Positions 26,228 through 35,463 of a DNA stretch of 64,000 bases are shown piece by piece (position 1 is the first letter of the stretch; each line of letters opens with the position of its first letter). Source of the stretch: Candidatus Saccharimonadota bacterium (lineage in GTDB: Bacteria > Patescibacteriota > Saccharimonadia > Saccharimonadales > Saccharimonadaceae); contig JAFWIU010000009.1 in the NCBI GenBank assembly GCA_017514765.1, forward strand, positions 1 through 64,000, given 5' to 3'. The notes beneath the pieces were generated by a model. It did not search any database. It had not been told where the DNA came from and saw only the letters and a program-made list of their open reading frames with translations. The position numbers and the translations under genes were made by a program.

Positions 26228-26482
26228 TTATACCATGTAGAATAGGACTTCGTTAATAAGTGGGAGTTCTTTCCCGCGCCAACTGGCACGAACTTCGCCG
26301 CGTTCGCCCAAGGCTAGGATGGTGGGGTATTCAACTATGTCATAGGCTTCGCAGAAACTGGGATTATGATCCGGATCCATAGTTTCAACTTCGCGGCCGG
26401 TTTGGCGACGGATGTTTTCAAGCCATTCACTGACCGAGCGACTATAATCTTGATTATCTCGATAAATACATACTACGCGCAT
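26228..26482 (-). CDS. Thioredoxin-fold protein lacking the CxxC motif
   Basis: An 84-residue protein starting MRVVCIYRDNQDYS. The EYPTIL element matches the cis-proline loop of thioredoxins, but where the redox CxxC should be the sequence reads RDNQDYS. It is therefore probably not a disulfide reductase. Its start lies inside the nrdR 3' end (10-bp overlap), suggesting co-translation. It could be a degenerate electron donor or a regulator linked to ribonucleotide reduction. Confidence 0.5.
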   Translation of the reverse strand: MRVVCIYRDNQDYSRSVSEWLENIRRQTGREVETMDPDHNPSFCEAYDIVEYPTILALGERGEVRASWRGKELPLINEVLFYMV

Positions 26483-26928
26483 TTTTTCCTCTTCTGTTCT
26501 TTTAAAATATTCTCGAAGTCTTCAAGAGTTTTAAATTCGCGGAAGACGGAGGCGAAACGGACGTAGGCAACTTCGTTAACTTCGGCTAGGACGTCGAGGA
26601 CGGCTTCGCCAATTTGCTTGCTAGTGATTTCGTCGGTGCCATAGGAATAAAGGATATCGGAGGCACGACTGACCACTTCTTCGACTTCGAGCTCGGAATT
26701 AAAAAACTTGCCCACGCTGCGACGAACAGCGAGGAGAAGTTTATCGCGGTCGAAAATTTCTTTGTTGCCGCTACGTTTGGTGACGGTAAGAGGTGGCATT
26801 TCGATGCGCTCGTAGGTGGTAAAACGATGACCATCAGAGGATTCACGACGGCGCCGTATCATGGTGCCGTCTACAGTTTCACGGCTTTCTAATACTTTGC
26901 TGTCTCCGATTCTAAACTGATGTTCCAT
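26473..26928 (-). CDS. nrdR: NrdR repressor without zinc-ribbon cysteines
   Basis: A 151-residue homologue of NrdR, the ATP/dATP-sensing repressor of ribonucleotide reductase genes. The conserved IRRRRES.DGHRFTTYER segment and the ATP-cone (about residues 50-140) are clear. The usual ribbon ligands are all missing: CPFC is replaced by HQFR at residues 3-6, and CEAC by SSDG near residues 30-33. It follows ftsZ by 24 bp. Likely targets are the box pairs at 4224-4272 and 40459-40507. DNA binding would have to work without zinc. Confidence 0.88.
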   Translation of the reverse strand: MEHQFRIGDSKVLESRETVDGTMIRRRRESSDGHRFTTYERIEMPPLTVTKRSGNKEIFDRDKLLLAVRRSVGKFFNSELEVEEVVSRASDILYSYGTDEITSKQIGEAVLDVLAEVNEVAYVRFASVFREFKTLEDFENILKEQKRKKCA

Positions 26929-26952
26929 CCGAACCTCAATTCTCCTCTATGA

Positions 26953-28110
26953 TTACTTCTTGAGTTTGTTCTTAAAACGGGCGCGGAGTGAAGGTGGCAC
27001 ATCCATATCTTCATCGGCAGGTGTTGGCTCGGGCTCTGGTTCGGGTTCGTTCTTGATGGATTCCCACATATTGGATTTGCTTTCTAGGGCAAAATCTTTA
27101 GGGGCGGCGGAAGGGGTCTCGTTCTTGACGTCTTCGACTGGTTCTTCGGTTGGTTCGTTGTAATAGTCGGAGTCAAAACCAGTAGCGACAACGGTGACGA
27201 TGATTTCATCTTCTAGTTCAGGACGAATGCTGGCACCGAAGATAATATTGGCATCGGGCGAAACAGCTCCGGTGATAACTTCAGCGGCTTCCTGAATCTC
27301 GCTCATGCTCATATCGTAGCCACCAGCGACACTAAAGAGTACACCGCGGGCGCCTTCGATTTTGACTTCGATGAGTGGTGACTCGACGGCTTGCTGAGCG
27401 GCAATAACAGCGCGATTCTCCCCGCTGGCACGGCCGATGCCCATGAGGGCAGAACCGGCGTTTTTCATGATGGCTTTAACATCGGCAAAGTCGAGATTAA
27501 TCAAGGAATGCTCAGTAATTAGTTCTGAGATTCCTTGCACGCCTTGGCGTAATACATCGTCAGCAATTTTGAAAGTCTCAAGAAGCGGGGTGCGCGGATC
27601 GATAGTCTGAAGCAGTCTGTCGTTAGGAATAGTGATTAATGCATCTACTTGGCGGGCGAGTTTATCAATCGCGACATCAGCATTAGCCTTGCGGCGAGCA
27701 CCTTCGAAGGTAAACGGCTTGGTCGCGACACCGACGGTAAGAATGTCCTTCTTACGGGCCTCTTCGGCGACGATAGGGCCAGCACCGGAACCAGTACCGC
27801 CACCGGCGCCGAGTGTAATAAACACCATGTCGGCACCATCTAGGGCTTTATCGATGGCTTCCCTGCCTTCTTCGGCAGCCTCACGACCCTTCTCAGGATC
27901 ACCACCGGCACCAAGACCTTTACCGATGTGCACCTTGACATCAGCTGGGTTATGATGGAGGGCCTGGGCATCGGTATTAACTGCAACGAATTCCACGCCA
28001 GAAAGACCGACTTCCTTCATGCGCTCCACTGCAGAACCACCGGCGCCACCTACACCTACTACTTTAATACTTGCTTTACTTTCCACCTCTGTTGGTTTTA
28101 CTTCTGGCAT
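26953..28110 (-). CDS. ftsZ: Cell division protein FtsZ
   Basis: A 385-residue tubulin-like GTPase that forms the division ring. The signature GAGGGTGSGAGP lies near residue 102 and the synergy-loop region FADVKAIMKNAGSALMGIG near residue 205. The C-terminal peptide DMDVPPSLRAR matches the tail that binds FtsA, whose gene is at 32107. A GAGGT site precedes the ATG, with a TATACT element further upstream. First gene of a unit with nrdR. Confidence 0.97.
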   Translation of the reverse strand: MPEVKPTEVESKASIKVVGVGGAGGSAVERMKEVGLSGVEFVAVNTDAQALHHNPADVKVHIGKGLGAGGDPEKGREAAEEGREAIDKALDGADMVFITLGAGGGTGSGAGPIVAEEARKKDILTVGVATKPFTFEGARRKANADVAIDKLARQVDALITIPNDRLLQTIDPRTPLLETFKIADDVLRQGVQGISELITEHSLINLDFADVKAIMKNAGSALMGIGRASGENRAVIAAQQAVESPLIEVKIEGARGVLFSVAGGYDMSMSEIQEAAEVITGAVSPDANIIFGASIRPELEDEIIVTVVATGFDSDYYNEPTEEPVEDVKNETPSAAPKDFALESKSNMWESIKNEPEPEPEPTPADEDMDVPPSLRARFKNKLKK

Positions 28111-28333
28111 AACTACCTCACTTTACTTTGTATATAGTATACACCTGATTTTGGGTTTTATCAAGGGGTTTATTTTGGGTAATTCTATTCCGAAAAAAAT
28201 ATAAGTGCAGAAAATTCGGAATAGAGACTATCTAGATGTCACTGCCTCTCCGGGTCGCTGAGGCGACCGCGGGGAGATAGCAGAAATTACTTTTGAGCTA
28301 TTTCTCTGCGGGGTAGGTAGAACGCTAAATGAA
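28111..28333 (-). terminator. Intergenic region with terminator-like hairpin
   Basis: It holds the ftsZ promoter region near 28130 and, at about 28242-28283, a nested hairpin (GGTCGC/GCGACC inside CTGCC.TCTCC/GGGGAGATAGCAG) just beyond the stop of the adhesin gene. The hairpin probably limits its transcript. No gene is seen. Confidence 0.5.
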
Positions 28334-31300
28334 CTAGCTACCTATCAAGCAACGGACACCAAGACCGCGGTACTTACCATCGGCGCCGGACGGGCTCAAG
28401 TACGTAGAGCCTAGGCTCAGGTAGTAAGAGTGGCTGCTGCTAGCCGCCGACCTACTCCAATAGTAGCCTCTCGAGCCACGATAGGCCGCGTTCGAGCCAT
28501 GGAAGTAGCCGGAGTAAAGGAAGTTGTTGGGGAAGGTTCTAAAACGGTTACTTATAACGCTACTTGATGATTGGTTTTCACCGCTCCCATCATAACTTCT
28601 AGAAAGAGTACCGAAATCTTTAGTAGTAGTACCGCTGGTTGGCAAAGTCCAGTTAGTGGGACAGATAGAAGTACCGGCAGATTCAGAACCAGAAGTACCG
28701 GTAGCTGAGCTGTAGTAGGTAGTGTTAGCCATAGCAGCTGCCCAGGTGTAGTAGTTGCCGTAACTGTACCAGCTGTAGTAGGTACTGCTACCCGTACCAT
28801 CGTAACTAGCAGTGAGGCTGGTTTTAGTGTTATTGTTGTTGTAACGAGGAAATCTGTAACCCGTATAGCTTCCTGTGATATTGGTGCTATTATATAAGTT
28901 GTTGGGGGTGGCAGTGGTAGTATTATCAAAGTTGGCATTTTCTGAAGTATCTAGACCCGTAAAGACTCCACCATAGCCTTGGGAGAGAGACTCATTAGTG
29001 ACTGATGAGTCGTATTGGTTGTTTCCTACCGTATTCTCCGCTTCTAGTCTTAGGTTCTCCGTCATCCAGCAGTTACCATCGGCTAGTCTAGCTACAGTGT
29101 AGACATTGTTGTCACGTTGGTCTTTTAAGGCTATGACGCTACCAGCTGGGGTGGTGATCTTGCCGGTTGATGAACTAAATGTAGTCTGAGCTAGGTTCTG
29201 ACAATCAGTGGCAGTGAAGGTTTGCATAGTCTTAGTGGAATCAGCTTCTTGCCAGATGGCGTAGAGAGTAATAGTCTTAGTGCCACTGATTTCCTGGCCA
29301 TAGGTGTCATAACTTGGGGCAGAGATGGATTCATTGGGACCGTAGATAGGATCAGGACCACCAACTGTAGCAGTAGGACTGGGCGACCAACCAACGAAGC
29401 CGAAGCCCGTATTCCAGTAGTTAGGTGCGTAGAGGTTTACAGTACTACCTTCGTTGATATCAGTATGTTTTAGTTCTGTACCACTGCTTACCATACTACC
29501 ACCTGTAGCATTATTACCATCGTAGACTATTGTATATCTAGGACCCCATTTGGCGTAGAGGGTGATAGAATTGCCTGGAGTGACTGTAGTGGGTGCGGTA
29601 TAAGTTGCACCGTTAGCATAGACTACTTCATTATTGGCTCTACTTTCTTCTGTCATCCAGCCGATGAAATAATTACCAGATGGGGCGGTGAAGCTATTAT
29701 TCTTTAAGGCATTAGAAGTATTCTCTGGGATAAGTTGGGCAGTCATGGTACCAGAACCACCATTACTATTGAAGTTGATGGTGAGAGCTGGAGACCACTG
29801 AGCGTAGAGGGTAACTTGATCGGGAGCGGTAAGGGTGGATGGCACAGTGTAGCTAGATGAGATATTATAGCTAGTACCACTGCCATCCCTAGCAGTATTC
29901 CAGGAAGTGATGACATAGCCAGACCTTGTGGCAAAGTAGGAGTCGCTACCTAGGGTAATACTACTACCAGCATTAGTCCAGCTGCTAGTATTAGTGGTAT
30001 CGGTGCTAGTCGCACAGCCGGCATTGTTGTAGCTACAGTTATCGTTGTAGATGATTTGGCGTTGTGGGGTCCATTGGGCATATAGAGTAATGGTTTCGCC
30101 AGGTTTAAGATTTAGGGTAGAAAGTGCAGCTGAGTTCGCAACAGTAGTGTCAGTACCATCAGCTGCGGTATTCCAGTTCTTGAATGAATAGTGAGTTCTC
30201 GTGAATGCGTTGCTGGTGAGGTTGGCTGAATTTATCTCTACGTTTTCTTGGGAAGCGGTAGTGCCGGTGACTGGATGCTCGGCGGTGCCATTGCCGTTAT
30301 AGTTGATGGTGGCGGTGCCGTTAGAGGCGACACAACGGATGTTCTTTTCGTAGTATTTATTGCCACCGTAAGTGGTGCCACTAGAAGCTCTAACGGAAAT
30401 AGAAGAAGCATTGACCCTAGAACCGTAGGCATATGTTCCGGCCGTCCTTGATGTCCAAAAATGGCTGTAACTGGTTTGGTAGAAGGTGGCACCATTAGTG
30501 AAGCCACCATTCGTGAGGAAGCTACTCGGAGCGGATGTAGTTGTGTTAGAGGAAGTATAGGCAGCTTTGGTTTGAAGATTAGTATATTGGTCGTTGGTTG
30601 GTAAGTCCCAGTTTTTTGGACAAACAGAGCTAGTCACTATTACATTGGCAGTGGTATAGGTAGCGGTACTAGCAATAGCGGCTGGCCAGGAGTAATAAGT
30701 GCCGTTGTTGTTGTCACCACTGGTATTGGTGACACGGATTCTAGCTGCGGTAGTGGTGGTGCTAGAAGTAGTGGTACTAACAGGCACAGTGAAGGTGGTG
30801 TTTTCTGCTAGGTCTGTATCGTCACTGGTGAGAGTGATAGTGCCGTTGCCGTTCGGGCCGTCAGTACCGCTTCTACCTAGGTTTAGGTTCTTAGTCATCC
30901 AGCAGTTGTTGTCGGCGAGTTTTGATACTGTGTATTGTTCGGCCGATTCTGGGCTTTCACCAGTAGTCACTTTACCACGATAATCTAGGAGAGTGGCAGC
31001 AGGAGCATTTTCAGCTGTAGTGATAGGTGAGTTATAACAGACTTCGGGGCACATGTCCTGCATTTCGTTGTGTGATATTTGTTTGGGGTCGGTAGGCTCA
31101 GTTGATGGGGTAGCTGTCATATCAGCTAGGGTGGCTTGTTTCCACTGGGCGTAGAGAGTGATAGTAGAGCCAGCATTTGCTAGGTCTTCTACTGATTCCC
31201 TGTCTTTGTACCAATCACTGGTGCCGTCTGCCTTAGTATTCCAGCCCCAGAAGGTCCAGAGTTTGTCTGGGTCTCCGGTGATAGTGTTGTTATCTGCATC

Positions 31301-32017
31301 GGTGTAGGATGCGCCTTGGGGGGCTTTTAGCGAATCCGATGAGTCTAGCTTGGTGGGTTCGCCTATTTGGATGCCTTGCTCTGGATTGGTAGTACCACTA
31401 GCTAGGGTGCCGCCATTGGGATTAAAGGATACGGTGTATTGAGTACATGTAGTATCCATGGTGAGATAGTAGACTACTGCGCCTTGGTTTGCCATTTGGT
31501 AGTTACCTGGAGCTATAGTAGTATCAGTCTTTACGCCATAGTTAATGTTAAAGGTATCATTAATATCAGTATCGGTACTAGCAGTTTGAGATGGAGTTTT
31601 CAGGATTGATTGAGTGGTAGAGAGTGGTGAGAAAACTGTACTAGAAGTTGGATCAGAATCTAGCGTATAGCCCCATTTGTTAGTGTTATTGTTGCTGCTA
31701 AGAGCTGATGTACCATCTACCGCAGTAAAGGATGCGGTGCTACTAGATTGGGTGCTATTGTCATACTTATATAAGTTACTACCACTTGGAGTGGCAATCG
31801 TGAGATTATAACCTGCTCTACAGTCTGATTGGATATTGATAGATTCACTATGGATGGAAGTACCATCACCAGATGGAGAGACGTCTAGATTAATGCTACT
31901 ACTCGTTGTGATGGAGGCTGAGAAAGCTGAAGTATTAGTTACATTCAATTGCGATGAAAGCAGAAAACAGGCTATAAGTAGCCCAAACGCTGCAAGATAG
32001 TTTGTTTTTGTATGCAT
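28334..32017 (-). CDS. Large secreted adhesin with FISUMP and InlB-type repeats
   Basis: The start is placed at ATG 32017 (MHTKTNYLAAFG) because AGAAAAAGGTG lies just upstream; the GTG 9 bases earlier is part of that site. The 1227-residue chain has a signal peptide, a Ser/Thr-rich N-terminal module (about 30-190), five InlB-type repeats ending in ITLYAQW or a variant, and two FISUMP-like domains with NCWMTKNLNL and NCWMTENLRL, each ending in an IRCVA/VRCLI strand. No sortase motif or C-terminal helix is visible. Likely an exported host- or surface-contact protein. The same family appears at 1-870. Confidence 0.8.
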   Translation of the reverse strand: MHTKTNYLAAFGLLIACFLLSSQLNVTNTSAFSASITTSSSINLDVSPSGDGTSIHSESINIQSDCRAGYNLTIATPSGSNLYKYDNSTQSSSTASFTAVDGTSALSSNNNTNKWGYTLDSDPTSSTVFSPLSTTQSILKTPSQTASTDTDINDTFNINYGVKTDTTIAPGNYQMANQGAVVYYLTMDTTCTQYTVSFNPNGGTLASGTTNPEQGIQIGEPTKLDSSDSLKAPQGASYTDADNNTITGDPDKLWTFWGWNTKADGTSDWYKDRESVEDLANAGSTITLYAQWKQATLADMTATPSTEPTDPKQISHNEMQDMCPEVCYNSPITTAENAPAATLLDYRGKVTTGESPESAEQYTVSKLADNNCWMTKNLNLGRSGTDGPNGNGTITLTSDDTDLAENTTFTVPVSTTTSSTTTTAARIRVTNTSGDNNNGTYYSWPAAIASTATYTTANVIVTSSVCPKNWDLPTNDQYTNLQTKAAYTSSNTTTSAPSSFLTNGGFTNGATFYQTSYSHFWTSRTAGTYAYGSRVNASSISVRASSGTTYGGNKYYEKNIRCVASNGTATINYNGNGTAEHPVTGTTASQENVEINSANLTSNAFTRTHYSFKNWNTAADGTDTTVANSAALSTLNLKPGETITLYAQWTPQRQIIYNDNCSYNNAGCATSTDTTNTSSWTNAGSSITLGSDSYFATRSGYVITSWNTARDGSGTSYNISSSYTVPSTLTAPDQVTLYAQWSPALTINFNSNGGSGTMTAQLIPENTSNALKNNSFTAPSGNYFIGWMTEESRANNEVVYANGATYTAPTTVTPGNSITLYAKWGPRYTIVYDGNNATGGSMVSSGTELKHTDINEGSTVNLYAPNYWNTGFGFVGWSPSPTATVGGPDPIYGPNESISAPSYDTYGQEISGTKTITLYAIWQEADSTKTMQTFTATDCQNLAQTTFSSSTGKITTPAGSVIALKDQRDNNVYTVARLADGNCWMTENLRLEAENTVGNNQYDSSVTNESLSQGYGGVFTGLDTSENANFDNTTTATPNNLYNSTNITGSYTGYRFPRYNNNNTKTSLTASYDGTGSSTYYSWYSYGNYYTWAAAMANTTYYSSATGTSGSESAGTSICPTNWTLPTSGTTTKDFGTLSRSYDGSGENQSSSSVISNRFRTFPNNFLYSGYFHGSNAAYRGSRGYYWSRSAASSSHSYYLSLGSTYLSPSGADGKYRGLGVRCLIGS

Positions 32018-32106
32018 ATTAAACACCTTTTTCTATTAATGAATGACCTTAATGGTTTTATTGTATACTGCTTGTGAATAAAATGCAAGTGGTTTTGTGG
32101 AAAGAA

Positions 32107-33360
32107 TTAGAATTTCGAGAAGAGTTTTTTGATAAAGCCGAATGGGTTGCTGCCGGAGCCGGAACTGGAGGATTTCTTGCCCTGTTTTTTGGACTTCTTG
32201 CCCTGGGTGACGACGAGGTCGCCGGATTCGGCGGCGATGAGGGCGAGACCGACGGCGGTGGCGAATTCTGGTTTCGCGACGGCATCAGAGACACCATCAA
32301 AGCCATGAGGGATGCCGATTTTGACGGCGGCTTCTAAGGCTTCTTTGGCGAATTGATCGATATCGCGCATCTTGGCGCCACCGCCAGTAAGGATAATTCC
32401 CTCTGGGAGGCGTTGGTCGTATTTGGCGGCTTTGAGTTTCTTTCTGACTTCAGCAAAAATGTCTTCGAGACGAGCCTTCACGACGGCTTCGACTTCTTTG
32501 CGTTCGAAATTGCGTTCTTTGCCGTCTTTGGTAAGCTTAATGACGGGATTTTTATCAGAGCCAAAGACGCCCGTAATGAAACGGGTCTTGATTTCTTCGG
32601 CAAGATCTGGGTCGATAGCAAGCACAATGGCAAGATCGTTAGTGATATTATTAGAGCCAGCCGGTACTACGCCGACATATTGTAAATCACCTTCTTCGTA
32701 AATAGCAATGCTGGTAGTGCTAGAGCCCATATCAATAACAGCGACACCGTTTTCCTTTTGCTTCTCAGTGAGAACGGCGCGGGCGGCGGCAACTGGACTA
32801 GGTATGAGACGGTCAGCTTGAACATCGGCAGTAATGGTGGCTTTCTTGAGGTTCTCACAATTAGGAGTGAGGGCAGAAATAACGTTAGCACGCATTTCGA
32901 GACGTGCACCAGACATGCCAAGCGGGTCTTTGATACCACCTTGACCATCCAGAGCATATTCGAGTGGGATAACGTCGAGAACAGTGCGATTAGCTGGAAT
33001 ACGACCAGAGACGGCCACATCTTCGACACGATCTAAATCCTGGTCATCGATTTCGTGTTCTACTGTACCGACAGCAATCATCCCTTCAGTGTGAGTGGAA
33101 ATGACAGTGGAACCATTAATCGAAACATAGGCGTTTCTGACATCATAGCCGCCCATGCGTTCTGCGTCGCCGAGCATTTTGTCGATACTACTGGCAGGAC
33201 CAGCGAGATTAGCAGGGATGCCTTTGCGCATACCAGCTGATTTGCCTTCGTTGTAGCCAACAATGGCAACTTCGCCATTTTTACTAACTGATGCGATTAC
33301 GGCACGGACGTTCTCGGTGCCAACGTCTAAGCCAGTTACGAAACGTTTATCGTTATCCAT
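32107..33360 (-). CDS. ftsA: Cell division protein FtsA
   Basis: A 417-residue actin-like protein. FVTGLDVGTENVRAVIAS forms the first phosphate loop, VIDMGSSTTSIAIYEEG the second and GIILTGGGAKMRDI the adenosine motif. The C-terminal amphipathic helix NPFGFIKKLFSKF would anchor it to the membrane. It links FtsZ to the envelope. An extended -10 (TGATATAAT) ends 6 nt before the ATG: a leaderless arrangement. Confidence 0.96.
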   Translation of the reverse strand: MDNDKRFVTGLDVGTENVRAVIASVSKNGEVAIVGYNEGKSAGMRKGIPANLAGPASSIDKMLGDAERMGGYDVRNAYVSINGSTVISTHTEGMIAVGTVEHEIDDQDLDRVEDVAVSGRIPANRTVLDVIPLEYALDGQGGIKDPLGMSGARLEMRANVISALTPNCENLKKATITADVQADRLIPSPVAAARAVLTEKQKENGVAVIDMGSSTTSIAIYEEGDLQYVGVVPAGSNNITNDLAIVLAIDPDLAEEIKTRFITGVFGSDKNPVIKLTKDGKERNFERKEVEAVVKARLEDIFAEVRKKLKAAKYDQRLPEGIILTGGGAKMRDIDQFAKEALEAAVKIGIPHGFDGVSDAVAKPEFATAVGLALIAAESGDLVVTQGKKSKKQGKKSSSSGSGSNPFGFIKKLFSKF

Positions 33361-33386
33361 AAGTTTATTATATCATACTCGACAAA

Positions 33387-33572
33387 TTTAACAAAATAAC
33401 TCAGTTTCGTTCGAGGTTCACTGCACGCCGGGAAAGTTTTGGCAAATTTCTTAACGGAAATTACTCGTGTCTCACGGCTGTCTTCACGGTTCGCACGAGA
33501 TAATTTCCTAAAATTTGCCAAACCTTTCTCGGGTTTGTTCAATGCTCACTCAATCAGAGTTTTTTTGTTTAA
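33387..33572. repeat. Palindromic repeat between ftsA and map
   Basis: About 186 bp. Outer arms pair TTTAACAAAATAACTCAG with its near complement around 33550-33572. The core holds a second long inverted repeat (TTTGGCAAATTTCTTAACGG against TTTCCTAAAATTTGCCAAA) with the right junction TTCAATGCTCACTCA. It is related to the elements at 12851 (arms) and 17591 (core). It abuts the map stop codon. Confidence 0.75.
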
Positions 33573-34363
33573 TCGGGTAAGGTCAGAATCTCATAACCAT
33601 CTTTGGTCACCAATACTGTGTGTTCGCAGTGGCAGCCTACACTGCCGTCTTTCATGCGGACGGTCCAGTTGCTGTCTTTATCAACATAATTGGCAGGTTT
33701 GCCAAGGCAGGACATGGGTTCGATACAAATAGTGTCGCCTTCAACCAACCGATAACCGTGACCTTTCTTGCCGTAATTAGGAACTTCGGGTGGTTCGTGC
33801 ATGGATTTGCCGATGCCGTGACCGATATAGTTTTCGATTACACCAAGATGTCCTTTACGAAGAACTTGCTCAACGGCATGGCCGACATCGCCAATGTGGG
33901 CACCTGGCTTGACTTGTGCAATTCCCTCCCACATGGAAGCTTCGGTGACTTCAATCATCTTCTTGACGGCGGGATTACCTTTGTCACCAACTATCATAGT
34001 AAAAGCTGAATCCGTGAAATAACCATTGTAGTAGATATCTAGGTCGAAAGACACTTTGTCGCCTTCTTCTAGCGGTTCGTCGGTAGGTGCGCCATGAACC
34101 AGTTCGTCGTTTACGGAAATACAAATGGCACCCGGAAAGGGATAATCCAGCATGTCGTAAGCTACCTTGGCGCCGCGTTTGACGATTTCCTTGCGCACCC
34201 AAGCGTCGATTTGTTTGCCAGTCATGCCGGGCTGCACGTAGTCTCTTAAGTCGCGCAGAAGGTTGCCGAGAATCTTGCCGCACTCACGCATCGTGGCGAT
34301 TTTCTGGTCGACTTCGGCGCGAGAAGCAGTTTCGATGTTGATAATTCCCTGTTTACTCGCCAT
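33569..34363 (-). CDS. map: Methionine aminopeptidase type I
   Basis: The start at 34363 (MASKQGIINIE) gives 264 residues. It removes N-terminal methionine from new proteins. Metal ligands are in SFDLDIYYNGYFTDSA (two Asp), IGHGIGKSMHE (His), CIEPM (Glu) and CEHTVLV (Glu). The ATG lies inside the end of adk (11-bp overlap), the common adk-map pairing of ribosomal-protein operons, here without secY. Confidence 0.95.
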   Translation of the reverse strand: MASKQGIINIETASRAEVDQKIATMRECGKILGNLLRDLRDYVQPGMTGKQIDAWVRKEIVKRGAKVAYDMLDYPFPGAICISVNDELVHGAPTDEPLEEGDKVSFDLDIYYNGYFTDSAFTMIVGDKGNPAVKKMIEVTEASMWEGIAQVKPGAHIGDVGHAVEQVLRKGHLGVIENYIGHGIGKSMHEPPEVPNYGKKGHGYRLVEGDTICIEPMSCLGKPANYVDKDSNWTVRMKDGSVGCHCEHTVLVTKDGYEILTLPD

Positions 34364-34946
34364 AGCTTTTTTCGATTTCTCCACCGTTGACGTCCTGAAC
34401 TTGCTCAGTAGCATCAGGAACCATTTGTTTAATAATGGCTACGAGGCGAGCGGTTACTTCCTCAATCTTGCCTACACCATCTACATGAGTGACAGGAATA
34501 TGATTGGCTTCTAAAAGTGGCACAATCGAGCCGATGTTTTGTTCGAAGACTTCAAAACGGCGTTCAATAGAAGCGCGTTCCTTATCATCATCACGACCAC
34601 GAAGAGCGAGACGTTCGTAGAGTTCATCCTTCGGGACTTCGAGAATGATAGCGCCGTCGATTTTGTCAGGTATAGTGTTCATTAAATATTCAGCTTGGTA
34701 AACATCGCGCGGGTAACCATCCAGTATAACATCAAAACCTTCGTCTTCGGCTTTGTGGATTTGCTTATCCATGATTTTAATCACTTCATCGTCAGGAATA
34801 AGGCCACCTTGGTTGATGATGTCCTCATAACCGCCGTTTTGGCGAATAGCTTCGCCAACCGAAAGCCATTTCCAGCCAAAAAGCTCCGAAATGGCCTTAC
34901 CTTGAGTACCTTTGCCTGAGCCAGCCAGGCCAAATAATATAATCAT
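34353..34946 (-). CDS. adk: Adenylate kinase
   Basis: A 197-residue P-loop kinase (GLAGSGKGTQ at residues 6-15) with LDGYPRD near residue 78 and the lid arginine region RLALRGRDDD; the lid is short and has no zinc cysteines. It interconverts AMP, ADP and ATP. An extended -10 (TGTTATAAT) and AAAGGAG indicate a short-leader transcript. It is coupled to map. Confidence 0.93.
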   Translation of the reverse strand: MIILFGLAGSGKGTQGKAISELFGWKWLSVGEAIRQNGGYEDIINQGGLIPDDEVIKIMDKQIHKAEDEGFDVILDGYPRDVYQAEYLMNTIPDKIDGAIILEVPKDELYERLALRGRDDDKERASIERRFEVFEQNIGSIVPLLEANHIPVTHVDGVGKIEEVTARLVAIIKQMVPDATEQVQDVNGGEIEKSYGE

Positions 34947-34980
34947 TTAATCTCCTTTCCTAAATTATAACATATCTCTT

Positions 34981-35173
34981 GTATCAAATACTTAATCCTC
35001 ATTCGCGATGACTTCACGCCATGTTATTTTTTACAACACTTCACTCAATCCTCGTCTCAATCAAGTTATCAGACTCGCTTCGCGAATCTGTAACTTTATT
35101 CGCCTCGGATGAGGAAAGGTTGTAAAAAATAACTGGGTTCGTCAAATGCTCTCTCGGATTAAGTATTTGATAC
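34981..35173. repeat. Palindromic repeat between rpsU and adk
   Basis: 193 bp bounded by 18-bp perfect inverted arms (34981-34998 and 35156-35173). The inner 150 bp is about 90% identical to the element at 11017-11217, but the arms are unrelated to the arms of that copy. Confidence 0.85.
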
Positions 35174-35204
35174 AAAAAATCTCCTCTAGAAGTTAAAGGA
35201 GATT
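35174..35204 (-). terminator. rpsU terminator
   Basis: A perfect 8-bp stem AATCTCCT/AGGAGATT followed by T residues on the minus strand, 10 bp after the rpsU stop. Confidence 0.8.
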
Positions 35205-35213
35205 ATGATTGTA

Positions 35214-35432
35214 TTATTTAAGTCCTAGCTTGATGCGTTCGGTCTTCTCAGCCTTGCGAGCTTCGCGGATGATCGCCTTCATGCGACGTTCGCGCTTAGA
35301 CATAGGCTTAGTAAAACGCATCTGCGATTTCTTCAGTGGCATCATACCACTCTGGAGGACTTTACGGTTGAAACGACGAATAATGTTCTCGTTCGCCTCA
35401 CCCTGATCTTTTCTGGTTACTTTAATTGTCAT
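35214..35432 (-). CDS. rpsU: 30S ribosomal protein S21
   Basis: The start at 35432 (MTIKVTRKDQ) gives 72 residues. ENIIRRFNRKVLQSG and the basic C-terminus (KPMSKRERRMKAIIREARK) match bS21. An extended -10 (TGCTATAAT) lies 9 nt before the ATG, so the longer frame is excluded and the leader is very short. S21 helps 30S subunits select translation starts; several genes nearby appear leaderless. Confidence 0.93.
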   Translation of the reverse strand: MTIKVTRKDQGEANENIIRRFNRKVLQSGMMPLKKSQMRFTKPMSKRERRMKAIIREARKAEKTERIKLGLK

Positions 35433-35463
35433 ATTGGGGATATTATAGCACAGATGAAGCAAA

